A stretch of 64,000 nucleotides of DNA from contig NZ_CP011382.1 of assembly GCF_000734895.2 (NCBI RefSeq), positions 1,900,700 to 1,964,699 of the forward strand, in the 5' to 3' direction. The stretch comes from Calothrix sp. 336/3 (GTDB lineage: Bacteria > Cyanobacteriota > Cyanobacteriia > Cyanobacteriales > Nostocaceae). Shown in pieces: positions 36,117 to 45,992 of the stretch. Made by a program: the position numbers and the translations under genes. The stretch's first letter is position 1. Each line of letters opens with the position of its first letter. Under the pieces are notes generated by a model that was given only the letters and a program-made list of their open reading frames with translations, was not told the origin of the DNA and ran no database searches.

Positions 36117-38069
36117 ATGAAACTTTCCCATGAATTAATTCCTGCTGCTTCTCTAAACTTAAATGAGGTGACAATCGAGGTTCGGGGACTCTACAAACAC
36201 TATGGTAAAACCATTGCAATTCGCGGACTCGATCTGCAAATCCGCCGTGGCGAATTATTTGGATTGATTGGTCCTGATGGTGCAGGTAAGACAAGCACAT
36301 TCAATATTTTGGGTGGGGTGATGGAGGCTACCGCAGGTGATGCTAAAATTCTGGGATTACCTGCCCGCGATGCTCGAAATTACACTGGATATTTAACTCA
36401 ACAATTTTCTCTTTATCCCGATCTGAGTGTGGATGAAAATATCTATTACAGTGCAGGATTGCGACTTGTCCCCGAAAATCAACTTGAAGCGCGACGCACC
36501 AAGTATCTTAAGTTGATGCAACTCGATTCATTTCGCGATCGCCTTGCCGGTCGTCTTTCTGGTGGGATGAAGCAAAAGTTAGCTTTGTGCTGTGCATTAA
36601 TTGCTGAACCGCAAGTATTATTACTGGATGAGCCAACAACTGGAGTCGATACCATTGCTAGGCGTGAGTTTTGGGACATTCTGGCTGGATTAACTGCCCA
36701 AAATATTACCGTACTGGTTGCGACTCCCGATTTAGATGAAGCCGAACGGTGCGATCGCGTGGCATTAATTTACAATGGACAAATTCAGCAAATGGGTTCT
36801 CCCTCAGAACTCAAGGGTAATTTAGGCTTAAATCGCTTAATTATCCGCACTTCGCAGCTAATTCAAGCAGAACAAGCACTGATTGTTACAGGTGAAATTG
36901 CAGAGGTGTCAACATTAGGCGATCGCCTGGAAGTTTTGGTGAAAGATGTGAAATCGGGAATTGCCTTTGTGCGCGATCGCTTGACTCAAAACAATGTACA
37001 GTTCGAGGAAATTCAACCAGAATCACCCACACTAGAGAACGTTTTCACCACACTGTTACGCCAAAAAGGTTCTGTACCAAAATCTCTGCCATTTCCGCGA
37101 GTCAAAAGCTTGGCAATATCTGAACCTGCAAAGGCGAAAATAGCGATTTCTGCACAGAATCTCAATCGCGTTTTTGGTGACTTTCACGCCGTTGTGGATT
37201 TGAATCTTGATATCCGCTATGGCGATGTTTATGGACTTTTGGGTGCAAATGGAGCCGGAAAAACCACCGCCATCAAAATGCTATGTGGACTATTACCAAT
37301 TAGTTCTGGCGAAATGTCCCTGGCTGGAGAAACAGGTAATCTTCGCAGTGCAGAATTGCGGCAACGCATCGGCTATATGAGTCAGAAGTTCACCCTCTAC
37401 GATGATTTAACAATTCTCGAAAATTTGCAGTTCTATAGCGGTGTTTATGGCATTCCACCCCGTCAGCAGCGAGAAAAAATTAGTTGGGTGTTATCCATTT
37501 CGGGATTAGAAGGACAAGAACATTTACTGACAAGACAACTTCCCGGTGGATGGAAGCAACGGGTAGCATTTGGTGCATCCGTCATCCATGAACCGGAAAT
37601 TTTGTTTTTAGATGAACCAACTTCGGGCGTAGATGTTTTAGCACGTCAGCAATTTTGGCAATTGATTAATGATTTTGCTCGACATGGGACAGCAATTTTG
37701 GTGACAACCCATTATATGAACGAAGCGGAACAATGTAGCCGGATGTGTTTTATGGTTGCAGGGCGGAAAGTTGCCGAAGGTTCTGCCAGTGAGATTAAAG
37801 CCGCACAACCTGGTCAATTATTTGAGTTAAAAATTGGCGAACTCCAAGGAAGTTACGATCGCTTACGGCAATTTCTCGAACCGTGGCGTGTCTCCATTTT
37901 TGGCGATCGCCTCCACGTTGTTCTCGATCATCCTACCGCAGAACTGCCCCAAGTGCGGTCATATCTGCAATCGGCAAATCTCTCTCTTACAGATATTCAA
38001 CCCATGCCATTTTCCTTAGAAGATGCGTTTATTGGGGAAGTGCAACGAGCCGGAGGTGCGCCGCCATGA
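36117..38069 (+). CDS. ABC exporter ATPase with two fused nucleotide-binding domains
   Basis: This 650-aa protein has two complete ABC domains. Domain 1 has Walker A GPDGAGKTS at residues 52-60, signature RLSGGMKQKLAL, and Walker B VLLLDEPTTGVD. Domain 2 has Walker A GANGAGKTT near 380, signature RQLPGGWKQRVAF (P-G-G in place of S-G-G) and LFLDEPTSGVD. The fusion is typical of YhiH/RbbA-type ATPases of YhhJ-HlyD drug/solute exporters. The second signature lacks the conserved Ser. The stop overlaps the permease start as ATGA. It would energise permeases at 38066 and 49089 with the HlyD adaptor at 50229. Confidence 0.85.
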   Translation: MKLSHELIPAASLNLNEVTIEVRGLYKHYGKTIAIRGLDLQIRRGELFGLIGPDGAGKTSTFNILGGVMEATAGDAKILGLPARDARNYTGYLTQQFSLYPDLSVDENIYYSAGLRLVPENQLEARRTKYLKLMQLDSFRDRLAGRLSGGMKQKLALCCALIAEPQVLLLDEPTTGVDTIARREFWDILAGLTAQNITVLVATPDLDEAERCDRVALIYNGQIQQMGSPSELKGNLGLNRLIIRTSQLIQAEQALIVTGEIAEVSTLGDRLEVLVKDVKSGIAFVRDRLTQNNVQFEEIQPESPTLENVFTTLLRQKGSVPKSLPFPRVKSLAISEPAKAKIAISAQNLNRVFGDFHAVVDLNLDIRYGDVYGLLGANGAGKTTAIKMLCGLLPISSGEMSLAGETGNLRSAELRQRIGYMSQKFTLYDDLTILENLQFYSGVYGIPPRQQREKISWVLSISGLEGQEHLLTRQLPGGWKQRVAFGASVIHEPEILFLDEPTSGVDVLARQQFWQLINDFARHGTAILVTTHYMNEAEQCSRMCFMVAGRKVAEGSASEIKAAQPGQLFELKIGELQGSYDRLRQFLEPWRVSIFGDRLHVVLDHPTAELPQVRSYLQSANLSLTDIQPMPFSLEDAFIGEVQRAGGAPP

Positions 38070-39172
38070 TGATTCGCCGCATTCGCAATCAATTATTCAA
38101 AGAATTAGAGCAGTTTGTGCGCGATCGCTTAGGTGTTGCCCTCGCCTTCATTTTACCTGTAATTGCCCTGCTAATTATTGGGTATGCAATTCGGCTGGAA
38201 GCGAAAAACATTGCTCTGGCGGTGCGGGATCTTGACCAAACAAGCTTCAGCCGGAGTTATATTGAACGACTATACGCCACCAATTTATTTGTCCCAGCAC
38301 AATGGCAAGGCGAACAATTTCCCGATGCGATCGACCGGGGAGCAGCTCAAGTGCAAGTTACGATTCCACCAGACTTTACTGCTGAGGTACAAGCAGGCAA
38401 AACTGGAAATCTTCAAGTTGTGATTGATGGCAGTGATGTGATCAACGCACGGGTAACAAGATTGGCGATTCAGGGAACAACTTTGTCAGTTGTACAAGCC
38501 CAACTCGGTAAACTTGCTGACTCTGTTGGTGTAATTTCCCAAGTGCGACTTTGGTTTAATCCGGGACGACAAGAATCATTATTTATTGTACCTGGAAGTT
38601 ACGGAGTGATTTTAGCCATCTTTCCGCCGTTGTTGATAGCGATCGCCTTAGTGCGAGAAAAAGAACAAGGGACAATTCTACAGCTTTACGCCTCTAGCCT
38701 CAGCGCCTCGGAACTATTGCTAGGTAAATCCTTGGCATATACCCTCGTGGGATTGGGAGAAGCTTTAATTCTGTTTATTGTCGGTTTTTTGTTGTTTCAA
38801 GTCCGCGTGATTGGCGATCCCACCCCCTTAATTATTGGCACTCCCATATTCATCTGGGTAAGTGTACAACTCGGATTAATCATTGGCATTTTTACTACCA
38901 CCCAAAGCGCAGCTGTACAGGCGATCGGCACAATTAAAGTGCTGACTGCCTTTTTGCTGGCAGGATTTTTGTTTCCCCTCAATACAGTGCCGTTTCCATT
39001 TTCCATTGCTTCCTATTTAGTCCCCGTGCGGTATTACATAGAACTTTGTCGGGATGTATTTGTGCGGGGTTCAGGCTGGTTTGGCACTTGGCATCTCATC
39101 GGTGCTTTGCTGCTTTTGGGAATTGTCGAGTTTGCGATCGCTTGGTGGGGAATGCGACGAATGCAACTATAG
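38066..39172 (+). CDS. ABC-2 type permease 1 (YhhJ-like)
   Basis: The start is ATG 38066 in an ATGA overlap with the ATPase gene; this gives 368 aa. Topology is N-terminal helix (LGVALAFILPVIALLIIGYAI), a large extracytoplasmic domain of about 140 residues (ALAVRDLDQTSFSRSYIERL), then five helices. The ABC-2 signature LREKEQGTILQLYASSLSAS is seen as VREKEQGTILQLYAS, and a FLLAGFLFPLNTVPF motif follows. It pairs with permease 2 at 49089, which is normally adjacent but here is 10 kb away. The 3' end around 39110-39172 has a diverged copy at 42081-42127. Confidence 0.85.
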   Translation: MMIRRIRNQLFKELEQFVRDRLGVALAFILPVIALLIIGYAIRLEAKNIALAVRDLDQTSFSRSYIERLYATNLFVPAQWQGEQFPDAIDRGAAQVQVTIPPDFTAEVQAGKTGNLQVVIDGSDVINARVTRLAIQGTTLSVVQAQLGKLADSVGVISQVRLWFNPGRQESLFIVPGSYGVILAIFPPLLIAIALVREKEQGTILQLYASSLSASELLLGKSLAYTLVGLGEALILFIVGFLLFQVRVIGDPTPLIIGTPIFIWVSVQLGLIIGIFTTTQSAAVQAIGTIKVLTAFLLAGFLFPLNTVPFPFSIASYLVPVRYYIELCRDVFVRGSGWFGTWHLIGALLLLGIVEFAIAWWGMRRMQL

Positions 39173-39314
39173 AGTCACTAGATTTCTCTTAAAATCTCCC
39201 ATAATGAAAATAGCGCGTACAACGGTAGGATATTATGAATGAATCCAGATATCTATGAAGGCGTTACGCATACATTTCATATATGATGGGTAGATCGATT
39301 TGAACAAGCAATAA

Positions 39315-40499
39315 ATGATGACTCAAGATAACTTTAAATCTCTTTTACTATCACTAGGTTTTGAGCAAAATCAAAATGTGTTATCAAAGCATTTTTCGCA
39401 TACTGAGGGGATGCTCAAGGTAGATTTTAATAAAAAAGAATTAATTTATCCTGAAAGTCATGGATTAATTATTAATGAGCGTCAGACTTGCAATTTCTCT
39501 CAAAATGAAAATTTTGTTGTTTTTGAATGCGTGCATCGACTTTTAGCAAAGGGATATAAACCTGAACATATAGAACTTGAACCAAAATGGCAAGTTGGGC
39601 ATGGTGCTAGTGGAGGTCGTGCAGATATTTTAGTAAAAAATCAACAAGGAAAACCAATGTTGATCATTGAGTGCAAAACAGCAGGTAAAGAGTTTGAAAA
39701 AGCTTGGAAAGATACTCAAAACGACGGCGGACAATTATTTTCTTATGCTCAACAAATTCAAGAAACTGAATTTTTATGTCTTTATGCTTCAAGCTTTTTA
39801 AATGATGTTTGTGTTTTTGATTATTATGTCATATCTCACAAAGACAACCAAAAAATTATAGCAGATGATCCTAGTCTACTTAGTTTTGAGAAGGCAAAGG
39901 ATGTAAAAGGAAGATTTAAAGTTTGGCAACAAACATATCAATTAGAAAAAACTACTAAGGGCATTTTTGAAGATAATATTCCTGCCTATCAAATTGGTAA
40001 AGATAAATACACTATTGATGATCTTACACCGATTAACGCAAGAGATAAAGAAAAGAAATATCATGTATTCCGAACTATTCTCAGAAAGCATAATGTTTCT
40101 GGACGAGAGAATGCTTTTGATATTTTAGTTAATCTTTTTCTGTGCAAGATTGTAGATGAAACTCAGCATCCACAAGAACTTAAGTTCTATTGGAAGGGGA
40201 TAGCCTACGATAATTATTACGATTTTATTGACCGATTGCAGGGGCTTTATAAATATGGAATGGAAAAATATTTAGGCGAAGAGATTACTTATATTAGTAA
40301 TGAAGAAATTGAAGGCGCATTTTGGGCAGCAAAACAAAAGCGTAATGCTATTAAAAAGCAAATTAAAGATTATTTTCGCAAACTGAAATTTTTCACTAAT
40401 AGCGATTTTTCTTTTATAGATGTTTATAACAAGAATTTATTTGATAAAAATATTAAGGTTTTGCTAGATATTGTAGAGATGTGGCAAGACTTGTTTTAG
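39315..40499 (+). pseudogene. N-terminal part of a type I/IIG-like restriction-modification protein
   Basis: This 394-aa frame holds an HsdR-N-type PD-(D/E)xK nuclease: GASGGRADILVKNQQGKPML followed by IIECKTAGKEF, so D, then E-x-K, are present, with a later Q in DGGQLFSYAQQ. A helical linker follows that normally leads into an N6-adenine methylase (FDILVNLFLCKIVDE...). The frame stops right after DIVEMWQDLF. The expected methylase motifs (FxGxG and NPPF/Y) are absent from this and the next frame, so an internal deletion has removed about 400 residues. Confidence 0.7.
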
Positions 40500-41767
40500 A
40501 TTTCTTTGAAAATTGGCAAGATGAAGTGGAAACAGGCGGGGGAATGTATCGGGATATTGATTCTGTTAAAAAGTATTGTGAGCATATTGAAGTAGGCTTT
40601 GAAGATTATCAAACTCTTTTGTTAGGCGTTCCTTCTGAGCAGTTATTAGAATATGAACTGTTTAAGGAATACAAAAATGAGTTTGATAAAAACACTGAAA
40701 TTATTAATTTAAAAAAGAGAAAATCTTTTAAGGATTTTTCTGAGCAAGAACAAGAGTCTGAACTTAATAAGCGGTTTTTAGAATATTTGCAAGCGATTGA
40801 AAAAAATAAGCTTTATTATTTCATTTTAGCTTTTAATAATCCCCAAAAAGTTCTAATTGTTAAAAGTCCTGCGGATAATAAGGAACAAAAACAATTTCTT
40901 GGCTATGAATGGAGTAATGCGAAGGGTAATGAAGGTTTAAAATATCTTACTGGTAGTCATATTACGCCACTTTTTGATCCTGATAATCGATACAATTCTG
41001 AAAAAATAAATTATTGGATTCAGCAAAATTTTAACGGGAATAATCAAGATATCGAATTGCAAAACCTCAGCAAATATATTACTTATGCCAGTTTGGTAGA
41101 TTTATTAGATTTCTCTCGTAAGGATTTTAATAAGGCTTTTTCGCTTACTCCTAAGAAGAATTTAAAAATCGAAACTAAATGGGAATTAGTCAAGTTAGAA
41201 AATGTTTGTGAAATTGTTAGAGGTGCATCACCTAGACCAATTGATAAATATATTACAACAGATAAAAATGGTATAAATTGGGTCAAAATTGGTGATGTAA
41301 GTGAAGGTTCAAAATATGTGACTCAAGCAGCAGAAAAGATAACTTTAGAAGGTTCTGAGAAATCACGAGCAGTTAAAGAAGGTGACTTTATTTTATCTAA
41401 TTCTATGAGCTTTGGCAGACCTTATATTATGAAAATATCGGGCTGTATTCATGATGGTTGGTTACTGCTATCTAAATTTAGTGAAAGACTAAACAAGGAT
41501 TATCTATACGAGATTTTATCTTACAAAGATACTCAACAACAGTTCTCGGAAAGTGCGGCTGGTGGAGTAGTACAAAATTTGAATACTGAAAGAGTCAGAG
41601 CCACTAAAATTCCCTTACCACCTTTAGAAGTGCAGCAGCAGATAGTTAATGAATGTGAGCGAATGGAACAAACTAGAAATCAATTTTTTGCAGCCAACAT
41701 GAATGCTAAGGATTTTGAAAAATTGATTAAAGAGAAGAAAAACGAAATCATAAGAAAATACTTGTAG
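40481..41767 (+). pseudogene. C-terminal part of the same R-M protein (specificity/TRD region)
   Basis: From GTG 40481 the frame reads RLVLDFFENWQDEVETGGGM followed by YRDIDSVKKYCEHIEVGFED. This is the region after the methylase in such fusion enzymes. One HsdS-like target recognition domain follows (KWELVKLENVCEIVRGASPR, LPPLEVQQQIVNECERMEQ). It overlaps the upstream frame by 19 bp in another phase. WQD occurs at both edges of the junction, so a short repeat (TGGCAAGA) may have mediated the deletion. One TRD is present where a full type I S subunit has two. The methylase domain is missing, so the locus cannot protect DNA by itself. Confidence 0.7.
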
Positions 41768-41839
41768 CTTAAATATTAGGCGTAATAATTTTTGATCTAC
41801 CTAGCTTTGCTGTAATTCCTCTTGAGATGGGTTGACAAG

Positions 41840-41985
41840 CGATCGCTGTTGAATATTGCAGACTTATAGGCGATCGCAGGCGAGTTTATCCTCACCGAGA
41901 GCTTGAATGGAACTGTTTGGATATTTTAGTTGGTTCAATCCCTGGGGTAGATTCAGGCAGAGCAAATTTCATTTATTATTAGCTC
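41840..41985 (+). other. short open frame without recognised homology
   Basis: An uninterrupted frame of about 45 codons reads VEYCRLIGDRRRVYPHRELE and on to a stop after RANFIYY. There is no start codon and no family is known. It may be a gene scrap in the 0.4 kb gap between the R-M remnant and the polymer-forming protein gene. Confidence 0.2.
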
Positions 41986-42080
41986 AGTTTTAGTGTTAGC
42001 GATGCCCTTGGCAACCACTTTGTAGTATCGCCGATTTTAAAATATATCTAATTCCTGAAGACTAATGCTGAATCGTCTTT

Positions 42081-42127
42081 GCTTTGCTGCTTTTGGGGAT
42101 GGCTGAGTTTGCGGCGAATGCAACTAT
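42081..42127 (+). pseudogene. diverged scrap of an ABC-2 permease 3' end
   Basis: GCTTTGCTGCTTTTGGGGAT...GAGTTTGC then GGCGAATGCAACTAT matches the end of permease 1 (39110-39167). There are four mismatches in the first 32 nt, and a 20-odd nt segment (GATCGCTTGGTGGGG...) is deleted before CGAATGCAACTAT. It encodes the end LLLLG..EFA..RRMQL in degraded form. It marks an old copy of a related exporter or an insertion junction. Confidence 0.6.
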
Positions 42128-42177
42128 CCAATGAAGCGAATTCATCATGATTCTTGTAATTACTAAGGATAAAATCT

Positions 42178-43050
42178 ATGAAATGGCAACAATTAATTCT
42201 GGCTTTTTTCGCCAGCATCAGCTTAATATTTGCAGGTAATGCCCTAGCGCAGACTGACATCAATATTAATAACACCAACCTGATTCGCTTTGGTGGTAGC
42301 GTCACCGTACCAGAGAATCAAGTTGTCGAAAATGCCTTGGCTTTTGGGGGGAATGTTACAGTATCCCCTAATGCCAGAGTTTTGGATACTGCGATCGCAT
42401 TTGGCGGGGATGTCATCCTGAAAAAAGGAGCGCGGGTTGAAGCTGATGCTTACTCCTTTGGCGGCAAAATCGTACAAGAAGAAGGTGCGATCGTTGGTGG
42501 TGAGCGTACTACATTCAGCGATAGACATGGGATGATGGATGGTTCCAATCGAGTCAGAATTAGCTTCTTCGCTCAGTATTTTTTCAATGCCATTTTTAGA
42601 ATTAGTGCCGCCGTAGTCGCAGCGATTCTCGGACTGATTATTTTAAATACTAGCCCACAGTTTATACCAAATTTAGCGACAAAGTTGCGTCAACACCCCG
42701 GTTTAACTGCCCTATGGGGACTGGGGGGAATTGTCGGCATTATCTTTATAAGTGTGTTTCTAGCAATTACGCTTATTGGTATTCCCTTGATTCCACTACT
42801 AAGCCTGACTGCGATCGTTACTTCTCTAGTAGGATCATTAGCTGTGGCAGTTTTTGTTGGTCAAAGCCTAGTCAGTAATCGTAATTGGTCGTTACAGCAG
42901 CAGTTTTTGGTAGGTTTGGCAGTCGTGACTATTCTGACCCTCATTCCATTTTTCGGAGGGTTAATAGTTTTCCTAGTCAATATGTTCGGCTTGGGTGTCA
43001 TCTTGCTGTGGAAACTTGGTAGAGAAAAACCTCAAATAGCGACTGAGTGA
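42178..43050 (+). CDS. exported bactofilin-like (polymer-forming) membrane protein
   Basis: This 290-aa protein has a signal peptide (LILAFFASISLIFAGNALAQ, cleavage after ALA). A short right-handed beta repeat region follows (IRFGGSVTVPENQVVENALA, FGGNVTVSPNARVLDTAIAF, GGDVILKKGARVEADAYSFG) with a period near 20 residues, as in polymer-forming proteins. Then come four membrane helices (about 135-160, 175-200, 205-230, 245-280). The ATG is 10 bp after AAGGAT. It may build an envelope scaffold. No partner gene is adjacent. Confidence 0.75.
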   Translation: MKWQQLILAFFASISLIFAGNALAQTDININNTNLIRFGGSVTVPENQVVENALAFGGNVTVSPNARVLDTAIAFGGDVILKKGARVEADAYSFGGKIVQEEGAIVGGERTTFSDRHGMMDGSNRVRISFFAQYFFNAIFRISAAVVAAILGLIILNTSPQFIPNLATKLRQHPGLTALWGLGGIVGIIFISVFLAITLIGIPLIPLLSLTAIVTSLVGSLAVAVFVGQSLVSNRNWSLQQQFLVGLAVVTILTLIPFFGGLIVFLVNMFGLGVILLWKLGREKPQIATE

Positions 43051-43130
43051 GGGCATTCTCCTGACTTTACTTGTGGCTACGGATCAGGAGATTGAGTTGC
43101 AAATCCCATCTACCATTTGACCTTATTTAA

Positions 43131-43279
43131 CGTGAGTTCGATGGATTTGGAATAACCCCTCTCCAAACCTCTCCCCGTGTCGGGGAGAGGCTTAAAACCC
43201 TTATTTTTTCACTCAATTCTCCACTTTTAGCCCCTTCCCTTGTAGGGAAGGGGTTGGGGTTAGGTTCCGTCGAACTCAC
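43131..43279. mobile_element. 149-bp MITE with 9-bp target duplication
   Basis: The ends GTGAGTTCGATGGA (43132-43145) and, on the other strand, GTGAGTTCGACGGA match at 13 of 14. CTTATTTAA flanks it on both sides (43122-43130 and 43280-43288). The interior carries two hairpins of the CCCCTCTCC...GGGGAGAGG and CCCCTTCCC...GGGAAGGGG type. It has no coding capacity. It lies 24 bp upstream of the PspC-type gene and could alter its promoter. Confidence 0.8.
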
Positions 43280-43302
43280 CTTATTTAAGTTTAAGAAAAT
43301 CT

Positions 43303-43881
43303 ATGATTTACTTGCCTTTGATTTCAATCCTGTTGCTTATTGGACCAGCACTTGCAGCAATCTCCATAACGCGATCGCTTACCACCCGTGGACATTTATT
43401 TTTGTTGAGTATATGTATCCTCTACGGAATTTTTCCATTCCTAGTCACTTGGGGGGGGATGGGTTTAGCTGAACGCTTTGGTTGTTCAGCAGAAGCAGTT
43501 CGCTTTATTTGTCCGTCCTCATCTTGGCTTGGAGACGTGATTTCGGGAATGTTCATGGCTCACTGGCTGGCGATTTTCGCTATTCCATCAGCCATTTTCG
43601 GTGCGATTGGACTCCTGATTTCTTTGATTCTCAAGGTCAAACGATCAGATGTCAATACTCCTGTCATACCAAGGACTATATTTTATCGCAGTCGTCATAA
43701 AGTTTTCGCTGGCGTGTGTTATGCCCTTTCTCAGCTATGGAATTTACCAATCATGGGTGTCCGAATTATTACCGTTATTTTAGCGATCGTCATCCCTGGA
43801 TTTATTTTTCTGTACTTTTGGTGTTGGTTGGCATTCCCCATCGAGCCGCGATCTCAACAACCTGTAGGAGAACAATCATGA
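43303..43881 (+). CDS. PspC-domain membrane protein
   Basis: This 192-aa protein has four membrane helices in the N-terminal part (PLISILLLIGPALAAISIT, LFLLSICILYGIFPFLVTWG, AHWLAIFAIPSAIFGAIGLL). The C-terminal PspC domain reads YRSRHKVFAGVCYALSQLWN then RIITVILAIVIPGFIFLYFW. PspC domains sense membrane stress in other bacteria. The last codons overlap the next gene by ATGA, so the two are translationally coupled. The promoter is close to a MITE insertion. Confidence 0.75.
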   Translation: MIYLPLISILLLIGPALAAISITRSLTTRGHLFLLSICILYGIFPFLVTWGGMGLAERFGCSAEAVRFICPSSSWLGDVISGMFMAHWLAIFAIPSAIFGAIGLLISLILKVKRSDVNTPVIPRTIFYRSRHKVFAGVCYALSQLWNLPIMGVRIITVILAIVIPGFIFLYFWCWLAFPIEPRSQQPVGEQS

Positions 43882-44132
43882 GTCTACGCAAAGATCATCA
43901 AAATTCTCACCACCCAAAAACCACCTTTGCGGGACAGTTAGTTTGCCCCCATTGCCAAACGGCTTTTCCCATTACGTGGCGGCGATATTGGGCGGCACCG
44001 ATGGGAGATTATCGCTGTCCCAAATGTCGGCAGATGTTCCATCCTATAACGATTTTACAACCGTGGGTATTGATCATCATCATTGTCGCCACGACGCTGG
44101 TTGGAATCGTTATTGCTTTGTTCGGCGCTTAA
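43878..44132 (+). CDS. zinc-ribbon small membrane protein
   Basis: The start is ATG 43878, overlapping the PspC gene stop (ATGA); upstream in-frame sequence is that gene in another phase. The protein has 84 aa with two CxxC pairs (CPHCQTAF and CPKCRQMF) forming a zinc ribbon. One C-terminal membrane helix follows (VLIIIIVATTLVGIVIALFG). It is probably a partner of the PspC-domain protein. Confidence 0.7.
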   Translation: MSLRKDHQNSHHPKTTFAGQLVCPHCQTAFPITWRRYWAAPMGDYRCPKCRQMFHPITILQPWVLIIIIVATTLVGIVIALFGA

Positions 44133-44202
44133 GTCTTTCTTAACATCTGGCTGGGCGCGTCTCTCATTGTTAACTGAAATTCAGTGTTGAAAAAATTCTG
44201 CA

Positions 44203-44439
44203 TTGGTACTTATCAAATATTTCAAAGCAATTTTCTTTTTCCTGATCACATATGTCTTAGTTTCGGCATTTTCTGGACTGATCATCTTCGCTATTTTATC
44301 TGGCAAATTCATGATCTATGTGGGTTACAGTCCTGATTGGCGTACTTGGATAGGAAATATCTTGGGTATCTTGGCTGGCATCTATGCGGCGAAAGTAGCA
44401 CTTGATCCAAAACCAAGGAAAAACAAAAATAGAGGGTAA
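44203..44439 (+). CDS. small two-helix membrane protein
   Basis: This 78-aa protein starts at TTG 44203 (VLIKYFKAIFFFLITYVLVS). It has two hydrophobic helices (IFFFLITYVLVSAFSGLIIF and WIGNILGILAGIYAAKVAL) and a basic tail. The start has no clear Shine-Dalgarno sequence. Function is unknown. Confidence 0.5.
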   Translation: MVLIKYFKAIFFFLITYVLVSAFSGLIIFAILSGKFMIYVGYSPDWRTWIGNILGILAGIYAAKVALDPKPRKNKNRG

Positions 44440-44610
44440 GGAAGCTTTATCATGGGTCAAAAAAATTAAGTGAAATAAACTATTATGAATAACCTAAAAC
44501 TTTCCGGTGTATTACTCTTTCTTGCTGGTTAATTTTACAGTTGAAAAAATTAGATTTTTGAAAATTACAGAGATAATATTTTTTACAAAGAGTTAAGGAG
44601 AAATAAAAAC

Positions 44611-45429
44611 ATGAAACAAAAGAAGCAATCACTTAAGCAAATCGGACTTTTTCTACTTTACACTTTTTCCATAACATGGTTATGCTGGCTAATTATCATC
44701 ATTGGAAACAGATATTTTAATACTCTTTGGTATGGGGAGCCTTTATTTTGGATATTGGACGTAATTGGTAGTTTGGGTCCAGCTATTAGTTCTTATATTA
44801 TTTATCGACAGTTCAATGAAGATTTTGGTGAAGAATCTTTTGTTAAGTATATCTTTGGCAAAAAAATAGATACAAAAGTGTGGCTGATATTTGGATTATT
44901 CTCACTCTGGCGTTTATTTATGATTTGGATCGCTTTTGGAATTAATAAGCCTATATCAATTCTATCTATAATTATTAATTTGCCGCTACTTATCCTTTTC
45001 GGTGGATTAGAGGAATTAGGCTGGCGGGGGATTTTGCAACCTAAATTAGAAAAGTTGGTTAATTATTTACCTTCTGTCCTTATTGTGGGAATTATATGGA
45101 GTATATGGCATTTGCCATTATGGTTTATCAAAGGGACAGTCCAAAGTTCATTTCCCTTTGGATTATATTTATTTTCAGGAATCATTTTAACGTCCAGCTT
45201 TACAACTATTTATAAATACACAAATAACTTATTTATCTGTGTATTAAGTCATGCCTGGTTTAATGGATGTATTGGGTTAGCTTTATATATAGGTAATAAT
45301 GGAGCATTGCAGCTAAATTTAAATTGGAAAGTAATTGTTGTTTTTTCCATTGAGCTAATAGTATCAGTCATTTTAGGAATAGCATATAGTCGCAAAAAAT
45401 CCCTTTTGTCTAGTTATGCCATCCGATAG
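44611..45429 (+). CDS. CPBP-family intramembrane metalloprotease (Abi/CAAX type)
   Basis: This 272-aa protein has about seven membrane helices. The CPBP motifs are present: motif 1 GGLEELGWRGILQPKLE (EExxxR), motif 2 WSIWHLPLWF (His), and motif 3 SHAWFNGCIG (His/Asn). AAGGAG lies 9 bp before the ATG. Relatives include Rce1-type CAAX proteases and bacteriocin self-immunity proteins; the substrate here is unknown. It lies in a run of small membrane proteins between the two halves of the ABC exporter operon. Low-GC codon use differs from the exporter genes, which suggests separate origin. Confidence 0.85.
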   Translation: MKQKKQSLKQIGLFLLYTFSITWLCWLIIIIGNRYFNTLWYGEPLFWILDVIGSLGPAISSYIIYRQFNEDFGEESFVKYIFGKKIDTKVWLIFGLFSLWRLFMIWIAFGINKPISILSIIINLPLLILFGGLEELGWRGILQPKLEKLVNYLPSVLIVGIIWSIWHLPLWFIKGTVQSSFPFGLYLFSGIILTSSFTTIYKYTNNLFICVLSHAWFNGCIGLALYIGNNGALQLNLNWKVIVVFSIELIVSVILGIAYSRKKSLLSSYAIR

Positions 45430-45470
45430 TTACGCGGCATTTCATTACATCTCTAAAATAAGGTGTCGAG

Positions 45471-45992
45471 ATGCATGTTATGGGGCAAAGCAAAATGACA
45501 TTTCTACGAGCGTGGCGATTCATCACACTCATGCTAGCTTCGTTTAGTCTTAGTTTGTCTATGACACATTTGCTAGAACTGCCGCAACGAATGCAGTTTG
45601 ATCAGCAACTTTGGGTTAGAGTCACGGTTTTTGAAAATGTTTATAAGTTGTTTGGCTCAGTTGGCGCAGCTTTTGAAATTACAGCAATTTTGACAGCAAT
45701 TGTGTTGGTATTTCTTGTTCGCAAATGTGGTTCAACCTTCTACTGGACATTGATCGGAGCAATTTTCTTAGTGTTGGCATTTGTGAGTTGGATAATGTTT
45801 GTTGCGCCAATGAATGCTGAATTTGCCAAATGGTTGACGAATCCCATTCCAGCAGATTGGAGACAGTATCGGGATCAATGGGAGTATGCACACGCAATTA
45901 ACGCCTTGATCAAAATTATTGGGCTAAGTTTGTTGGTGATCTCTGTGCTTGTAGAAACGCCGAAAAAGAGAGTGATCCATTCTGAACAATAA
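45471..45992 (+). CDS. four-helix membrane protein (DUF1772-like)
   Basis: This protein of up to 173 aa has a start between ATG 45471 and ATG 45495. It has four membrane helices (FITLMLASFSLSLSMTHLLE, AFEITAILTAIVLVFLVRKC, LIGAIFLVLAFVSWIMFVAP, INALIKIIGLSLLVISVLVE) with HxxE-type polar residues in helix 1 and W-x-x-AHAIN before helix 4. This is the layout of DUF1772/anthrone-oxygenase-like proteins. Enzyme activity is not shown. Confidence 0.55.
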   Translation: MHVMGQSKMTFLRAWRFITLMLASFSLSLSMTHLLELPQRMQFDQQLWVRVTVFENVYKLFGSVGAAFEITAILTAIVLVFLVRKCGSTFYWTLIGAIFLVLAFVSWIMFVAPMNAEFAKWLTNPIPADWRQYRDQWEYAHAINALIKIIGLSLLVISVLVETPKKRVIHSEQ

